A stretch of 64,000 bases of DNA. Origin: Pseudomonas cichorii. GTDB lineage: Bacteria; Pseudomonadota; Gammaproteobacteria; Pseudomonadales; Pseudomonadaceae. Made by a program: the position numbers and the translations under genes. Positions within the stretch are counted from its first letter, which is position 1. Every line of letters starts with the position of its first letter. Under the pieces are notes generated by a model that did not search any database, was not told where the DNA came from, and saw only the letters and a program-made list of their open reading frames with translations. Location of the stretch: NCBI RefSeq assembly GCF_015471405.1, contig NZ_BLVZ01000014.1, positions 1-64,000 on the forward strand. Reading direction: 5' to 3'. Positions 35,000-43,530 of this stretch are shown here, in pieces.

Positions 35000-35272
35000 T
35001 TAGTTGACAGCTTCTTTCAGGGCTTTACCGGCTTTGAAACCTGGTTTTTTAGCAGCAGCGATTTCCAGCGTCTTACCAGTCTGTGGGTTGCGACCGATAC
35101 GAGCAGGACGATCTGTAACGGAGAACGTACCAAAGCCAACCAATACAACAGAGTCGCCAGCCTTCAGAGCGCCAGTGACGGATTCGATAACTGCATCCAG
35201 CGCACGGCCAGCAGCAGCTTTCGGGATATCAGCAGATGCAGCGATAGCATCAATCAGTTCCGACTTGTTCAC
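35000..35272 (-). CDS. hupB: DNA-binding protein HU-beta
   Basis: A 90-residue nucleoid protein. Typical MNKSELIDAIAASADIPKAAAGRALDAVIESV helical dimer half is followed by the beta-arm with GFGTFSVTDRPARIGRNPQTGK, which bends DNA in the minor groove. Located downstream of lon on the same strand, as in most gammaproteobacteria, but with its own strong promoter. Confidence 0.96.
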   Translation of the reverse strand: MNKSELIDAIAASADIPKAAAGRALDAVIESVTGALKAGDSVVLVGFGTFSVTDRPARIGRNPQTGKTLEIAAAKKPGFKAGKALKEAVN

Positions 35273-35372
35273 TCTAAGTCCCCTTATCTCTATATTGAGT
35301 ATGTTTCTAAGTTTTTGGTGGTAAGCAAAACGAGCACTGGTGGGCTTGCTGGTACTTGCCAGAAAGAGCCGC

Positions 35373-35402
35373 TTTATAACAAGGGCTCCAAAAAGCTGTC
35401 AA
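35373..35402 (-). promoter_or_regulatory. Sigma-70 promoter of hupB
   Basis: TTGACA - 18 bp - TATAAA on the minus strand, close to the ideal consensus, about 100 bp upstream of the hupB start. Confidence 0.75.
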
Positions 35403-35418
35403 GGAAGCCCACACAGAC

Positions 35419-37815
35419 TTAATGCGTGCTAATTCTTTCCTTAGAGTCAGACTCGCGTTTTTCATCCTTTGCAACAATATCGGGAGCCACATCCGGCAAG
35501 GGCTCCGGCGCGTATTGCAGCGCAATTTGCAGGACTTCGTCAATCCATTTAACAGGCTTGATCTGCAGGTCTTGCTTGATATTGTCAGGAATTTCCTTCA
35601 AATCGCGCACATTCTCCTCCGGGATGATCACGGTTTTGATTCCACCGCGATGCGCCGCCAGAAGTTTTTCCTTCAAACCACCAATCGCCAGCACCTGCCC
35701 GCGAAGGGTAATTTCACCGGTCATCGCCACATCGGCACGCACCGGAATCTGCGTCAACGCCGATACCAGAGCCGTACACATGCCTACACCCGCGCTAGGG
35801 CCATCCTTGGGGGTAGCCCCTTCCGGCATGTGGATGTGAGTGTCGTGTTTCTCGTGGAAATCCAGCGAAATGCCCAGGCTCTTGGCCCGACTGCGCACGA
35901 CTGTCTGCGCCGCCGTGATCGATTCGACCATGACATCGCCCAGAGAACCGGTCTTGATCAACTGCCCTTTGCCGGGAACCACAGCCGCTTCGATGGTCAG
36001 CAACTCTCCGCCGACCTGAGTCCAGGCAAGGCCGGTTACCTGACCGATCTGGTCCTGCTGCTCGGCCAGACCGTAGCGGAATTTTCGCACGCCCAGGAAG
36101 TGTTCGAGCATCTCGGCCGTGACACGAATTGCAAAACGTTTTTCCAGCGCATGCTCTTTGACCGCCTTGCGGCAGACCTTGGCAATCTGGCGCTCAAGAC
36201 CGCGCACACCTGCTTCACGGGTGTAGTAGCGGATGATGTCGCGAATCGCATCGTCGTCGAACTCGATTTCGCCTTTTTTCAGGCCATTGGCCTGAATCTG
36301 TTTTGGCGAAAGGTATTTGACGGCAATGTTGACCTTCTCGTCCTCGGTGTAACCGGGCAGACGAATGACTTCCATCCGGTCCAGCAGCGCTGGCGGGATG
36401 TTCATCGAGTTCGAGGTACACAGGAACATCACATCCGAGAGGTCGTAATCGACTTCCAGATAGTGGTCATTGAAGTTGTGGTTCTGCTCGGGATCAAGCA
36501 CCTCAAGCAATGCCGAAGCCGGATCGCCACGCATGTCACTGCCCATCTTGTCGATTTCATCGAGCAGGAACAGTGGGTTGCGTACGCCAACCTTGGTCAT
36601 TTTCTGTATCAATCGACCCGGCATCGAACCGATATAGGTCCGACGATGGCCACGAATCTCAGCCTCGTCACGCACACCGCCCAGGGCCATGCGCACGAAC
36701 TTGCGGTTGGTGGCGCTGGCAATGGACTCGGCCAGGGAGGTTTTACCGACGCCAGGAGGCCCTACGAGGCACAACACAGGACCGCGAATCTTTTTCACGC
36801 GCTTTTGCACGGCGAGGTATTCAAGGATGCGCTCCTTGACCTCCTCCAGACCATAGTGATCGGAGTCGAGAATGGCTTCGGCACGCGCCAGATCGAGGCG
36901 AACCTTGCTCTGCGCCTTCCACGGCACCTGAACCAGCCAGTCGATGTAGGAGCGCACGACAGTCGCTTCAGCCGACATCGGGGACATTTGCTTGAGCTTG
37001 TTCAGCTCGGCAGTTGCTTTGGTCAGAGCATCTTTAGGCAGGCCAGCGGCTTCGATACGCTTTTTCAGCTCCTCGATTTCGTTGTGCCCTTCATCGCCAT
37101 CGCCCAGTTCCTTCTGAATGGCCTTCATCTGCTCATTCAGGTAGTACTCGCGCTGGCTGCGCTCCATCTGTTTCTTGACGCGACCGCGAATGCGCTTTTC
37201 AACCTGCAACAGGTCGATTTCGGCATCCAGCAAGGCCAGCACGTGCTCGACACGGGCAGCCAGGTCGATGATTTCGAGGATCTCCTGCTTCTGCTCGATC
37301 TTCAGCGCCATATGCGCCGCCATGGTGTCTACCAGGCGACCGGGCTCATCGATGCTGTTGAGCGACGACAGGACTTCGGCAGGGACTTTCTTGCCAAGCT
37401 GGACATACTGCTCGAACTGCGACAGCAGGCTGCGCACAAAGACTTCGGATTCACGATCAGGCGCGTCGGTTTCATCGATCAGCGCGACTTCTGCGCGGCA
37501 ATGACCATCGACTTCAATGAAACGCTCGACAGAGCCACGCTGCTCGCCCTCAACCAGTACCTTGACGGTGCCGTCAGGCAATTTGAGAAGCTGCAATACG
37601 GTTGCAATCGTGCCGACGCTATAAAGAGCCTTTTCATCGGGATCGTCGTCAGCCGGATTTCTTTGCGCCAGCAAAAGGATTTGCTTGTCGCCCGTCATCG
37701 CTGCTTCTAGAGCTTCGATAGATTTCTCGCGCCCCACGAACAGCGGGATAACCATGTGCGGATAAACCACAACATCACGCAATGGCAAGAGAGGCAATTC
37801 AATTGTGGTCTTCAT
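35419..37815 (-). CDS. lon: ATP-dependent protease Lon
   Basis: A 798-residue protease, normal for Pseudomonas. N-terminal substrate-recognition domain (LPLLPLRDVVVYPHMVIPLFVGR), coiled coil (~190-290), AAA+ module with Walker A GPPGVGKTS (~355) and Walker B FLLDEIDK, and C-terminal protease domain with catalytic Ser in KDGPSAGVGM and Lys in LKEKLLAAHRGGIK. It degrades misfolded and short-lived regulators; in P. syringae it is known to act on type III regulators such as HrpR. A heat-shock promoter lies upstream. Confidence 0.97.
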   Translation of the reverse strand: MKTTIELPLLPLRDVVVYPHMVIPLFVGREKSIEALEAAMTGDKQILLLAQRNPADDDPDEKALYSVGTIATVLQLLKLPDGTVKVLVEGEQRGSVERFIEVDGHCRAEVALIDETDAPDRESEVFVRSLLSQFEQYVQLGKKVPAEVLSSLNSIDEPGRLVDTMAAHMALKIEQKQEILEIIDLAARVEHVLALLDAEIDLLQVEKRIRGRVKKQMERSQREYYLNEQMKAIQKELGDGDEGHNEIEELKKRIEAAGLPKDALTKATAELNKLKQMSPMSAEATVVRSYIDWLVQVPWKAQSKVRLDLARAEAILDSDHYGLEEVKERILEYLAVQKRVKKIRGPVLCLVGPPGVGKTSLAESIASATNRKFVRMALGGVRDEAEIRGHRRTYIGSMPGRLIQKMTKVGVRNPLFLLDEIDKMGSDMRGDPASALLEVLDPEQNHNFNDHYLEVDYDLSDVMFLCTSNSMNIPPALLDRMEVIRLPGYTEDEKVNIAVKYLSPKQIQANGLKKGEIEFDDDAIRDIIRYYTREAGVRGLERQIAKVCRKAVKEHALEKRFAIRVTAEMLEHFLGVRKFRYGLAEQQDQIGQVTGLAWTQVGGELLTIEAAVVPGKGQLIKTGSLGDVMVESITAAQTVVRSRAKSLGISLDFHEKHDTHIHMPEGATPKDGPSAGVGMCTALVSALTQIPVRADVAMTGEITLRGQVLAIGGLKEKLLAAHRGGIKTVIIPEENVRDLKEIPDNIKQDLQIKPVKWIDEVLQIALQYAPEPLPDVAPDIVAKDEKRESDSKERISTH

Positions 37816-37872
37816 GATTTCGCCTCTACGGCGGCCAATTGGCCGTGGACAGGTGGAAGTTGCTTGAAGTCA

Positions 37873-37901
37873 AGATGGGGGTAGCGTTCAAAAAAAACAA
37901 G
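37873..37901 (-). promoter_or_regulatory. Sigma-32 heat-shock promoter of lon
   Basis: CTTGTT - 15 bp - CCCCATCT on the minus strand (consensus CTTGAA-N13-15-CCCCATNT), about 58 bp upstream of the lon start. The rest of the 345-bp lon-clpX gap (37816-38160) holds only this promoter and the clpX terminator; I see no gene. Confidence 0.7.
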
Positions 37902-38116
37902 CTTTAGTGGCCTGTTTTGAAAATACGCTCTCTTTTTGACGCACGAGCACAGCCATCGGACAGGACGCCGCACCCAGTCATGGCGAGGAATGGCAACACA
38001 ATCAGGCGGTTACAGGCGCAGCCAAAAAAAGCAGAATGACTTCCCGGACAGGATACTAGTGGCTCATTGGAGAAAAACGTTCCCTAAAGACGAAGGATAC
38101 GATGCCACTAATAATG

Positions 38117-38144
38117 CAAAAGGAGGCCCGCAGGCCCCCTTCTG
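38117..38144 (-). terminator. Terminator of clpX
   Basis: Minus strand GGGGCC-TGCG-GGCCTC-C followed by TTTTG, 20 bp after the clpX stop. Confidence 0.7.
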
Positions 38145-38160
38145 TATGTCTCTCTACGCT

Positions 38161-39444
38161 TTAAGCGTCAGGAGCAACCTTGGCAGGCGGCTCGCTGTTT
38201 TCGTAGATCAACAGTGGCTTGGACGAACCATCGATAACGCTCTCGTCGATCACCACTTTGCTCACGTCGGTCTGCGACGGGATTTCATACATGGTGTCGA
38301 GCAATACGCCTTCCAGGATGGAACGCAGACCGCGGGCACCTGTCTTGCGCTCCAGCGCACGACGAGCAACCGATTTCAGCGCGTCGGTACGGAACTCGAG
38401 GTCCACACCTTCCATCTCGAACAGCTTGGCATACTGCTTGGTAAGGGCGTTTTTCGGCTCGGTAAGGATCTGCATCAACGCAGCCTCATCCAGCTCATCC
38501 AATGTCGCCAGCACTGGCAGACGGCCCACGAACTCAGGGATCAGACCGAACTTGACCAGATCGTCAGGCTCGACTTCACGCAAGGATTCGCCAACCTTCT
38601 TGCCTTCTTCCTTGCTGCGGACTTCGGCGTTGAAGCCGATGCCGCCACGGGTGGAACGGTTCTGAATGACTTTTTCCAGACCCGAGAAAGCACCACCGCA
38701 TATGAACAGGATATTGCGCGTGTCCACCTGCAGGAACTCCTGCTGTGGATGCTTGCGCCCGCCTTGAGGAGGAACGGAAGCCACGGTGCCCTCGATCAGC
38801 TTCAGCAAGGCTTGCTGCACGCCTTCACCGGAAACGTCACGAGTAATCGAAGGGTTGTCGGATTTGCGGGAAATCTTGTCGATTTCGTCGATGTAGACAA
38901 TACCCATCTGGGCCTTCTCTACGTCGTAATCACATTTCTGCAACAGCTTCTGAATGATGTTTTCCACGTCCTCACCGACATAACCGGCTTCGGTCAGGGT
39001 CGTGGCATCGGCGATGGTGAACGGCACATTGAGCAGACGAGCCAGTGTTTCAGCGAGCAAGGTCTTGCCGGAGCCGGTAGGGCCGATCAGCAGGATGTTG
39101 CTTTTGCCGAGTTCAACATCATCGTTTTTCTTGTCGCGCTGGTTCAGACGCTTGTAGTGGTTGTACACCGCTACTGCGAGAACCTTTTTGGCACGTTCCT
39201 GACCAATTACATACTGATCAAGGATGCCGCTGATTTCTTTAGGCGAAGGCAATTTATGCGCGCTGCTCTCGGCCTGTGCTTCCTGCACCTCCTCACGGAT
39301 GATGTCATTGCACAGGTCGACGCACTCGTCGCAGATAAAGACCGAGGGGCCGGCAATCAATTTGCGCACTTCATGCTGGCTTTTGCCACAGAAGGAGCAA
39401 TAGAGCAGTTTGCCGTTGTCCTCGCCGTTGCGGGTGTCAGTCAT
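38161..39444 (-). CDS. clpX: ClpXP protease unfoldase subunit
   Basis: A 427-residue AAA+ unfoldase. N-terminal zinc finger with four Cys (CSFCGKSQ ... CDECVDLC), Walker A GPTGSGKTLLA (~120), pore loop GYVGED, Walker B IVYIDEIDK, and a ClpP-docking loop (LIGF-type) near 265-275 that is not exact here. It unfolds tagged proteins and feeds them to ClpP. It lies 106 bp downstream of clpP on the same strand. Confidence 0.97.
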   Translation of the reverse strand: MTDTRNGEDNGKLLYCSFCGKSQHEVRKLIAGPSVFICDECVDLCNDIIREEVQEAQAESSAHKLPSPKEISGILDQYVIGQERAKKVLAVAVYNHYKRLNQRDKKNDDVELGKSNILLIGPTGSGKTLLAETLARLLNVPFTIADATTLTEAGYVGEDVENIIQKLLQKCDYDVEKAQMGIVYIDEIDKISRKSDNPSITRDVSGEGVQQALLKLIEGTVASVPPQGGRKHPQQEFLQVDTRNILFICGGAFSGLEKVIQNRSTRGGIGFNAEVRSKEEGKKVGESLREVEPDDLVKFGLIPEFVGRLPVLATLDELDEAALMQILTEPKNALTKQYAKLFEMEGVDLEFRTDALKSVARRALERKTGARGLRSILEGVLLDTMYEIPSQTDVSKVVIDESVIDGSSKPLLIYENSEPPAKVAPDA

Positions 39445-39550
39445 TCGATCGATCCAATCCGGTAGGCTTGCAACACAAGATGAAGGCTATTGCGGGCTTT
39501 TTCAAGTCCGCAGGTGGTCGGTTGGTCCAACCACCCACATTTTGAGTTAC

Positions 39551-40192
39551 TTAGGCAGGCATTTGACGTTTGTTGATCACAGAGTCGATCAGGCCGTATT
39601 CCGCCGCGCGATCTGCGCTCATGAAGTTGTCACGCTCGGTGTCGCGCTCAATGGTTTCAAGGCTTTGACCGGTGTGGTGAGCCAGCAACGAGTTCAGGCG
39701 ATGACGAATGTGCAGGATTTCCTTGGCATGGATGTCGATGTCCGACGCCTGCCCCTGGAAACCGCCCAACGGCTGGTGAATCATCATCCGCGAGTTAGGC
39801 AGGCAATGACGCTTGCCTTCGGCACCGCCAGCCAGCAGGAAGGCACCCATGCTGCACGCCTGACCGATACAGATGGTCGACACGTCCGGCTTGATGAACT
39901 GCATGGTGTCGTAGATCGACATGCCTGCTGTCACCGAACCGCCAGGTGAGTTGATGTAGAGATGGATATCCTTGTCCGGGTTTTCCGCTTCCAGGAACAG
40001 CAGTTGCGCCGCAATAAGGTTGGCCATGTAGTCTTCTACAGGACCTACCATAAAGATCACACGCTCCTTGAGAAGGCGCGAGTAGATGTCATAGGCGCGT
40101 TCGCCACGGGCGGACTGCTCGATAACCATCGGGACCAGGCCGCCAGCGGCCTGGATGTCAGAGTTCTGCTGAATATAAGAATTGCGGGACAT
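39551..40192 (-). CDS. clpP: ClpP protease proteolytic subunit
   Basis: A 213-residue serine protease forming the tetradecameric barrel. Catalytic Ser is in GQACSMGAFLL (~111), His in SRMMIHQPLGG (~136) and the Asp in the following helix. The start at 40192 gives the family opening MSRNSYIQ; an ATG three codons upstream (40201) sits nearer the GGGAG ribosome site and may be the true one, changing only the propeptide. Between tig and clpX in the classical order. Confidence 0.95.
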   Translation of the reverse strand: MSRNSYIQQNSDIQAAGGLVPMVIEQSARGERAYDIYSRLLKERVIFMVGPVEDYMANLIAAQLLFLEAENPDKDIHLYINSPGGSVTAGMSIYDTMQFIKPDVSTICIGQACSMGAFLLAGGAEGKRHCLPNSRMMIHQPLGGFQGQASDIDIHAKEILHIRHRLNSLLAHHTGQSLETIERDTERDNFMSADRAAEYGLIDSVINKRQMPA

Positions 40193-40229
40193 GTCCTGCA
40201 TTCACTCCCAAATAGTCGAGTCTTGAATA

Positions 40230-40262
40230 CGCACAAGCCAGCGCGAAGGCTGGCTTGTGGGT
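40230..40262 (-). terminator. Hairpin between tig and clpP
   Basis: CACAAGCCAGC / GCTGGCTTGTG stem with a 5-7 base loop. The U-rich side lies on the plus strand, so on the tig transcript it is more likely a stabilising or attenuating hairpin than a full stop. Confidence 0.45.
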
Positions 40263-40284
40263 GTTTTTCGAACGAAAAGAGAAA

Positions 40285-41595
40285 TCAGTCGGCTTTTGGA
40301 GCTTCTACCGGCTTGACCGCTTCTTCGTAGGAGACCGATTTGTCGGTCACGCTAGCTTTCTGCAAAACAGTATCCACAACTTGCTCTTCAAGCACAACAG
40401 AACGTACTTCGTTCATTTGCTGCTCGTTCTTGTAGTACCAGGCAACAACCTGCTCTGGCTCTTGATAGGCAGAGGCCATTTCCTGGATCAGATCACGAAC
40501 GCGAGCGTCGTCTGGCTTGAGCTCGAACTGCTTGACCACTTCAGCAACAATCAGGCCCAGCTCGACGCGACGCTTGGCTTGCTCTTCGAACAGCTCTGCA
40601 GGCAACTGGTCAGGCTTGATGTTGCCGCCGAACTGTTGAACAGCCTGGACGCGCAGACGATTGACTTCGTTTTCCAGCAGGGCTTTTGGAACTTCGATCG
40701 GGTTGGCGGCCAGCAGACCGTCCATGACCTGGTTCTTGACCTTGGACTTGATGGCCTGACGCAGCTCACGCTCCATGTTCTTGCGAACTTCGGTGCGGAA
40801 ACCTTCGATGCCGGTTTCCTTGATACCGAACTGCTTGAAGAACTCTTCGTTCAGCTCAGGCAGCGTTGGTGCGGAAACACTGTTGACGGTAACGGTGAAC
40901 TCAGCGGCTTTGCCAGCCAGCTCCAGGTTCTGGTAGTCCTCAGGGAAGGTGACGTTCAGAACGCGCTCTTCACCCGCCTTGGCGCCAACCAGACCGTCTT
41001 CGAAACCAGGGATCATGCGGCCGGAACCCAGAACCAGCTGGGTGCCAGTAGCAGAACCGCCAGCGAAGACTTCGCCGTCAACCTTGCCAACGAAATCGAT
41101 GTTCAGCTGGTCTTCGTTCTGGGCAGCACGATCGGCCGCTTCGAAACGAACGTTCTGCTTGCGCAGGATTTCCAGCATGTTGTCCAGGTCGCTGTCAGCT
41201 ACGTCGGCGGACAGGCGCTCGACGGAGATGGACTCGAAACCTGCAACAGTGAACTCAGGGAACACTTCAAAAGTGGCGATGTATTCCAGGTCCTTGCCTT
41301 TCTCGAAGGACTTTGGCTCTACAGCAGGTGCGCCAGCCGGGTTCAGCTTCTGCTCAACCACTGCTTCGTAGAAGGTAGCCTGAATCAGATCGCCCAGTGC
41401 TTCCTGGCGCGCGCCATCTTCATAACGCTGGCGGATTACGCTCATAGGCACTTTGCCAGGGCGGAAGCCCGGGATCTTGGCTTTACGTGCGGTCTGCTGC
41501 AGACGCTTGTTGACTTCAGTCTCGATGCGTTCGGCAGGCACGCCAATGGTCATGCGGCGCTCAAGAGCGGAAGTATTTTCAACAGAAACTTGCAT
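40285..41595 (-). CDS. tig: Trigger factor
   Basis: A 436-residue ribosome-bound chaperone. The ribosome-binding signature is in the N-domain (GFRPGKVPMSVIRQRY; residues ~43-58), the FKBP-type isomerase domain spans ~150-245 (DQLNIDFVGKVDGEVFAGG, FEDGLVGAKAGEE), and the rest is the helical C-domain. Start ATG 41595 follows GAGGAA; the longer frame upstream is not supported. First gene of the tig-clpP-clpX block. Confidence 0.96.
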   Translation of the reverse strand: MQVSVENTSALERRMTIGVPAERIETEVNKRLQQTARKAKIPGFRPGKVPMSVIRQRYEDGARQEALGDLIQATFYEAVVEQKLNPAGAPAVEPKSFEKGKDLEYIATFEVFPEFTVAGFESISVERLSADVADSDLDNMLEILRKQNVRFEAADRAAQNEDQLNIDFVGKVDGEVFAGGSATGTQLVLGSGRMIPGFEDGLVGAKAGEERVLNVTFPEDYQNLELAGKAAEFTVTVNSVSAPTLPELNEEFFKQFGIKETGIEGFRTEVRKNMERELRQAIKSKVKNQVMDGLLAANPIEVPKALLENEVNRLRVQAVQQFGGNIKPDQLPAELFEEQAKRRVELGLIVAEVVKQFELKPDDARVRDLIQEMASAYQEPEQVVAWYYKNEQQMNEVRSVVLEEQVVDTVLQKASVTDKSVSYEEAVKPVEAPKAD

Positions 41596-41656
41596 GGATA
41601 TTCCTCGTTGCACAGACGTTAGCCGGCCGTTTCCGACCCCAGAATCAAGGGCATGC

Positions 41657-41685
41657 ATTCTAGTGGGTCAAACTCAAGAAGTCAC
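41657..41685 (-). promoter_or_regulatory. Sigma-70 promoter of tig
   Basis: GTGACT - 17 bp - TAGAAT on the minus strand, ~60 bp upstream of the tig start. Within the 371-bp gap 41596-41966 this promoter and the tRNA-Leu terminator are all I can support. Confidence 0.55.
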
Positions 41686-41900
41686 CCTACTGAAAAAGGG
41701 CAGATTTAAGAGGATGGAAGCGGACTGCTGGCGAGCAAAGACAACAAGGCCTTTACAGCACCGGCAAAGCGTCTGGCACGGGCTATATAAAGGAAGCACG
41801 TGCACCGGACCGCTACCGATTCCATCCGCGTAGCGCGCCCCGCTCGACCGGCGGCAACGCGCCAACCGACCAGCGAGACGATAAAACCAACACGCTGAAA

Positions 41901-41926
41901 CAAAAAAAGCCGCACTAGGCGGCTTC
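41901..41926 (-). terminator. Terminator of the tRNA cluster
   Basis: Minus strand GCCGC-C-TAGT-GCGGC followed by TTTTTTTG, 40 bp after tRNA-Leu. Confidence 0.8.
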
Positions 41927-41966
41927 TTTCAATAGTGAATGTATCAAGGCTTCACTATTTATATCT

Positions 41967-42051
41967 TGGTGCGGACGGAGAGACTCGAACTCTCACACCT
42001 TGCGGCGCTGGAACCTAAATCCAGTGTGTCTACCAATTCCACCACATCCGC
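41967..42051 (-). tRNA. tRNA-Leu (TAG)
   Basis: 85 nt including an encoded CCA. Acceptor GCGGATG pairs with CGTCCGC; anticodon loop ATTTAGG gives TAG; a long variable arm typical of tRNA-Leu is present. Confidence 0.95.
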
Positions 42052-42071
42052 GTTACAAGCTTTTAAAGCAA

Positions 42072-42106
42072 AGGCGCCAGTTTATGATTAATAAATCTGG
42101 CGCCTC
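42072..42106 (-). terminator. Long hairpin between tRNA-His and tRNA-Leu
   Basis: AGGCGCCAG / CTGGCGCCT stem extended by TTTAT/ATAAA, followed on the minus strand by a T-rich stretch. It could be a processing hairpin or a partial terminator within the tRNA transcript. Confidence 0.5.
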
Positions 42107-42114
42107 TCCGAATA

Positions 42115-42190
42115 TGGGGTGGACGATGGGGATCGAACCCACGACAACAGGAGTCACAATCCTGTGCTCTACCAACTGAGCTACGCCCAC
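42115..42190 (-). tRNA. tRNA-His (GTG)
   Basis: Acceptor GTGGGCG pairs with CGTCCAC, anticodon loop TTGTGAC gives GTG, T-arm GTGGG-TTCGATC-CCCAT, and CCA is encoded. The C at 42191 would supply the G-1 typical of tRNA-His. Confidence 0.95.
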
Positions 42191-42242
42191 CATATTGCAT
42201 GCATCTACTACAACTCACCTACCGTGCCAAAGCCGCCTTTAA

Positions 42243-42319
42243 TGGCGCACCCGGCAGGACTCGAACCTGCGACCATCCGCTTAGAAGGCGGATGCTCTAT
42301 CCAGCTGAGCTACGGGCAC
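42243..42319 (-). tRNA. tRNA-Arg (TCT)
   Basis: 77 nt with encoded CCA. Acceptor GTGCCCG pairs with CGGGTGC; anticodon loop CTTCTAA gives TCT; T-arm GCAGG-TTCGAGT-CCTGC. Confidence 0.95.
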
Positions 42320-42458
42320 TTATATAATCTGCATTCTTTATTGAGTACAAATTAGAAGGCTTTCAATCACGTCGAGTTGATTTTCAACTCCACCCGACTT
42401 ACATCAACCAGCGCCAGCTTCTTAAGCAGTGCTGGGTGCTGCCCGGCAAGTGCGACGA

Positions 42459-42487
42459 ATCTTATAGACGCCCCTGGGGGTCGTCAA
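42459..42487 (-). promoter_or_regulatory. Promoter of the tRNA-Arg/His/Leu operon
   Basis: TTGACG - 17 bp - TAAGAT on the minus strand, followed by a G/C-rich start region, as in stable-RNA promoters. It lies ~140 bp upstream of tRNA-Arg. The rest of the 42320-42617 gap shows no gene. Confidence 0.5.
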
Positions 42488-42617
42488 CTCTTTTTTGAAA
42501 AAAATTCAGTTAGATAAAGGAGTTAGCTGAATATACAGACCAAGCGCCTTTGCCCCTGCGTCATGTCATGCGAGAATGCGCGCTCATTTTTTCCCTCTCG
42601 ATGGTTAATCACGCGTC

Positions 42618-43472
42618 ATGACTGCACAACTTATCGACGGCAAAGCGATCGCCGCCAGCCTGCGCCAGCAGATCGCCAAACGTGTCGCCGAACGTCGCGA
42701 GCAAGGCCTGCGTACGCCAGGCCTCGCGGTGATTCTGGTGGGCAGCGACCCCGCCTCCCAGGTTTACGTCTCTCACAAGCGCAAGGACTGCGAGGAAGTA
42801 GGCTTCATTTCCCAGGCCTACGACCTGCCTGCCGAGACCACACAGGTTGCGCTGACCGAGCTGATCGATCGTCTCAACAGCGACGCCGATGTCGACGGCA
42901 TCCTGCTGCAACTGCCATTGCCTGCGCATCTGGACGCTTCCCTGCTGCTGGAGCGCATTCGCCCGGACAAGGACGTTGATGGTTTCCATCCTTATAACGT
43001 CGGTCGTCTGGCCCAGCGCATCCCGCTGCTGCGCCCATGCACCCCCAAAGGGATCATGACCCTGCTGGAAAGCACCGGTGTCGATCTGTACGGGCTGGAC
43101 GCCGTGGTTGTAGGCGCCTCCAATATCGTCGGTCGTCCGATGGCAATGGAATTGCTGCTCGCCGGCTGCACCGTCACCGTGACCCACCGCTTCACCAAGG
43201 ATCTGGCAGGCCATGTCGGCCGCGCCGACCTGGTGGTGGTAGCCGCTGGCAAACCCGGCCTGGTCAAGGGCGAGTGGATCAAGCCTGGCGCAATCGTCAT
43301 CGACGTCGGTATCAACCGCCAGGAAGACGGCAAGCTGGTGGGTGACGTCGTGTACGAAACCGCCCTGCCCCGCGCAGGCTGGATCACCCCCGTACCGGGC
43401 GGTGTCGGCCCGATGACTCGCGCCTGCCTGCTGGAAAACACCCTGTACGCTGCTGAAACCCTGCACGACTGA
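42618..43472 (+). CDS. folD: Bifunctional methylene-THF dehydrogenase/cyclohydrolase
   Basis: A 284-residue cytosolic enzyme converting 5,10-methylene-THF to 10-formyl-THF, feeding purine and fMet synthesis. Catalytic Lys is in YVSHKRKDCEE (~54), substrate motif VDGILLQLPLP (~95), NADP loop VVGASNIVGRPMA (~165) and the C-terminal PGGVGPMTRACLLENT. Ribosome site is weak. Transcribed alone, away from the tRNA cluster. Confidence 0.96.
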   Translation: MTAQLIDGKAIAASLRQQIAKRVAERREQGLRTPGLAVILVGSDPASQVYVSHKRKDCEEVGFISQAYDLPAETTQVALTELIDRLNSDADVDGILLQLPLPAHLDASLLLERIRPDKDVDGFHPYNVGRLAQRIPLLRPCTPKGIMTLLESTGVDLYGLDAVVVGASNIVGRPMAMELLLAGCTVTVTHRFTKDLAGHVGRADLVVVAAGKPGLVKGEWIKPGAIVIDVGINRQEDGKLVGDVVYETALPRAGWITPVPGGVGPMTRACLLENTLYAAETLHD

Positions 43473-43482
43473 GTGTTCCCAC

Positions 43483-43519
43483 AATGAAAAACGGCACCTC
43501 ATGAGGTGCCGTTTTCATT
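43483..43519. terminator. Bidirectional terminator between folD and the ABC operon
   Basis: Perfect palindrome centred at about 43501: AATGAAAA-ACGGCACCTC and its complement, with A and T tracts on both outer sides. It serves the convergent folD and binding-protein genes. Confidence 0.85.
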
Positions 43520-43530
43520 CAGGTCATCGA

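Noticed and set aside
35422..37710. 762-residue open frame on the plus strand
   Set aside because: It is exactly antisense to lon, whose motifs are complete; long antisense frames are common in GC-rich Pseudomonas genes, and this one has no ribosome site or recognisable motif.
37936..39465. 509-residue open frame antisense to clpX
   Set aside because: Shadow of clpX extending into its terminator region.
40255..41622. 455-residue open frame antisense to tig
   Set aside because: Shadow of trigger factor; no start signal or family match.
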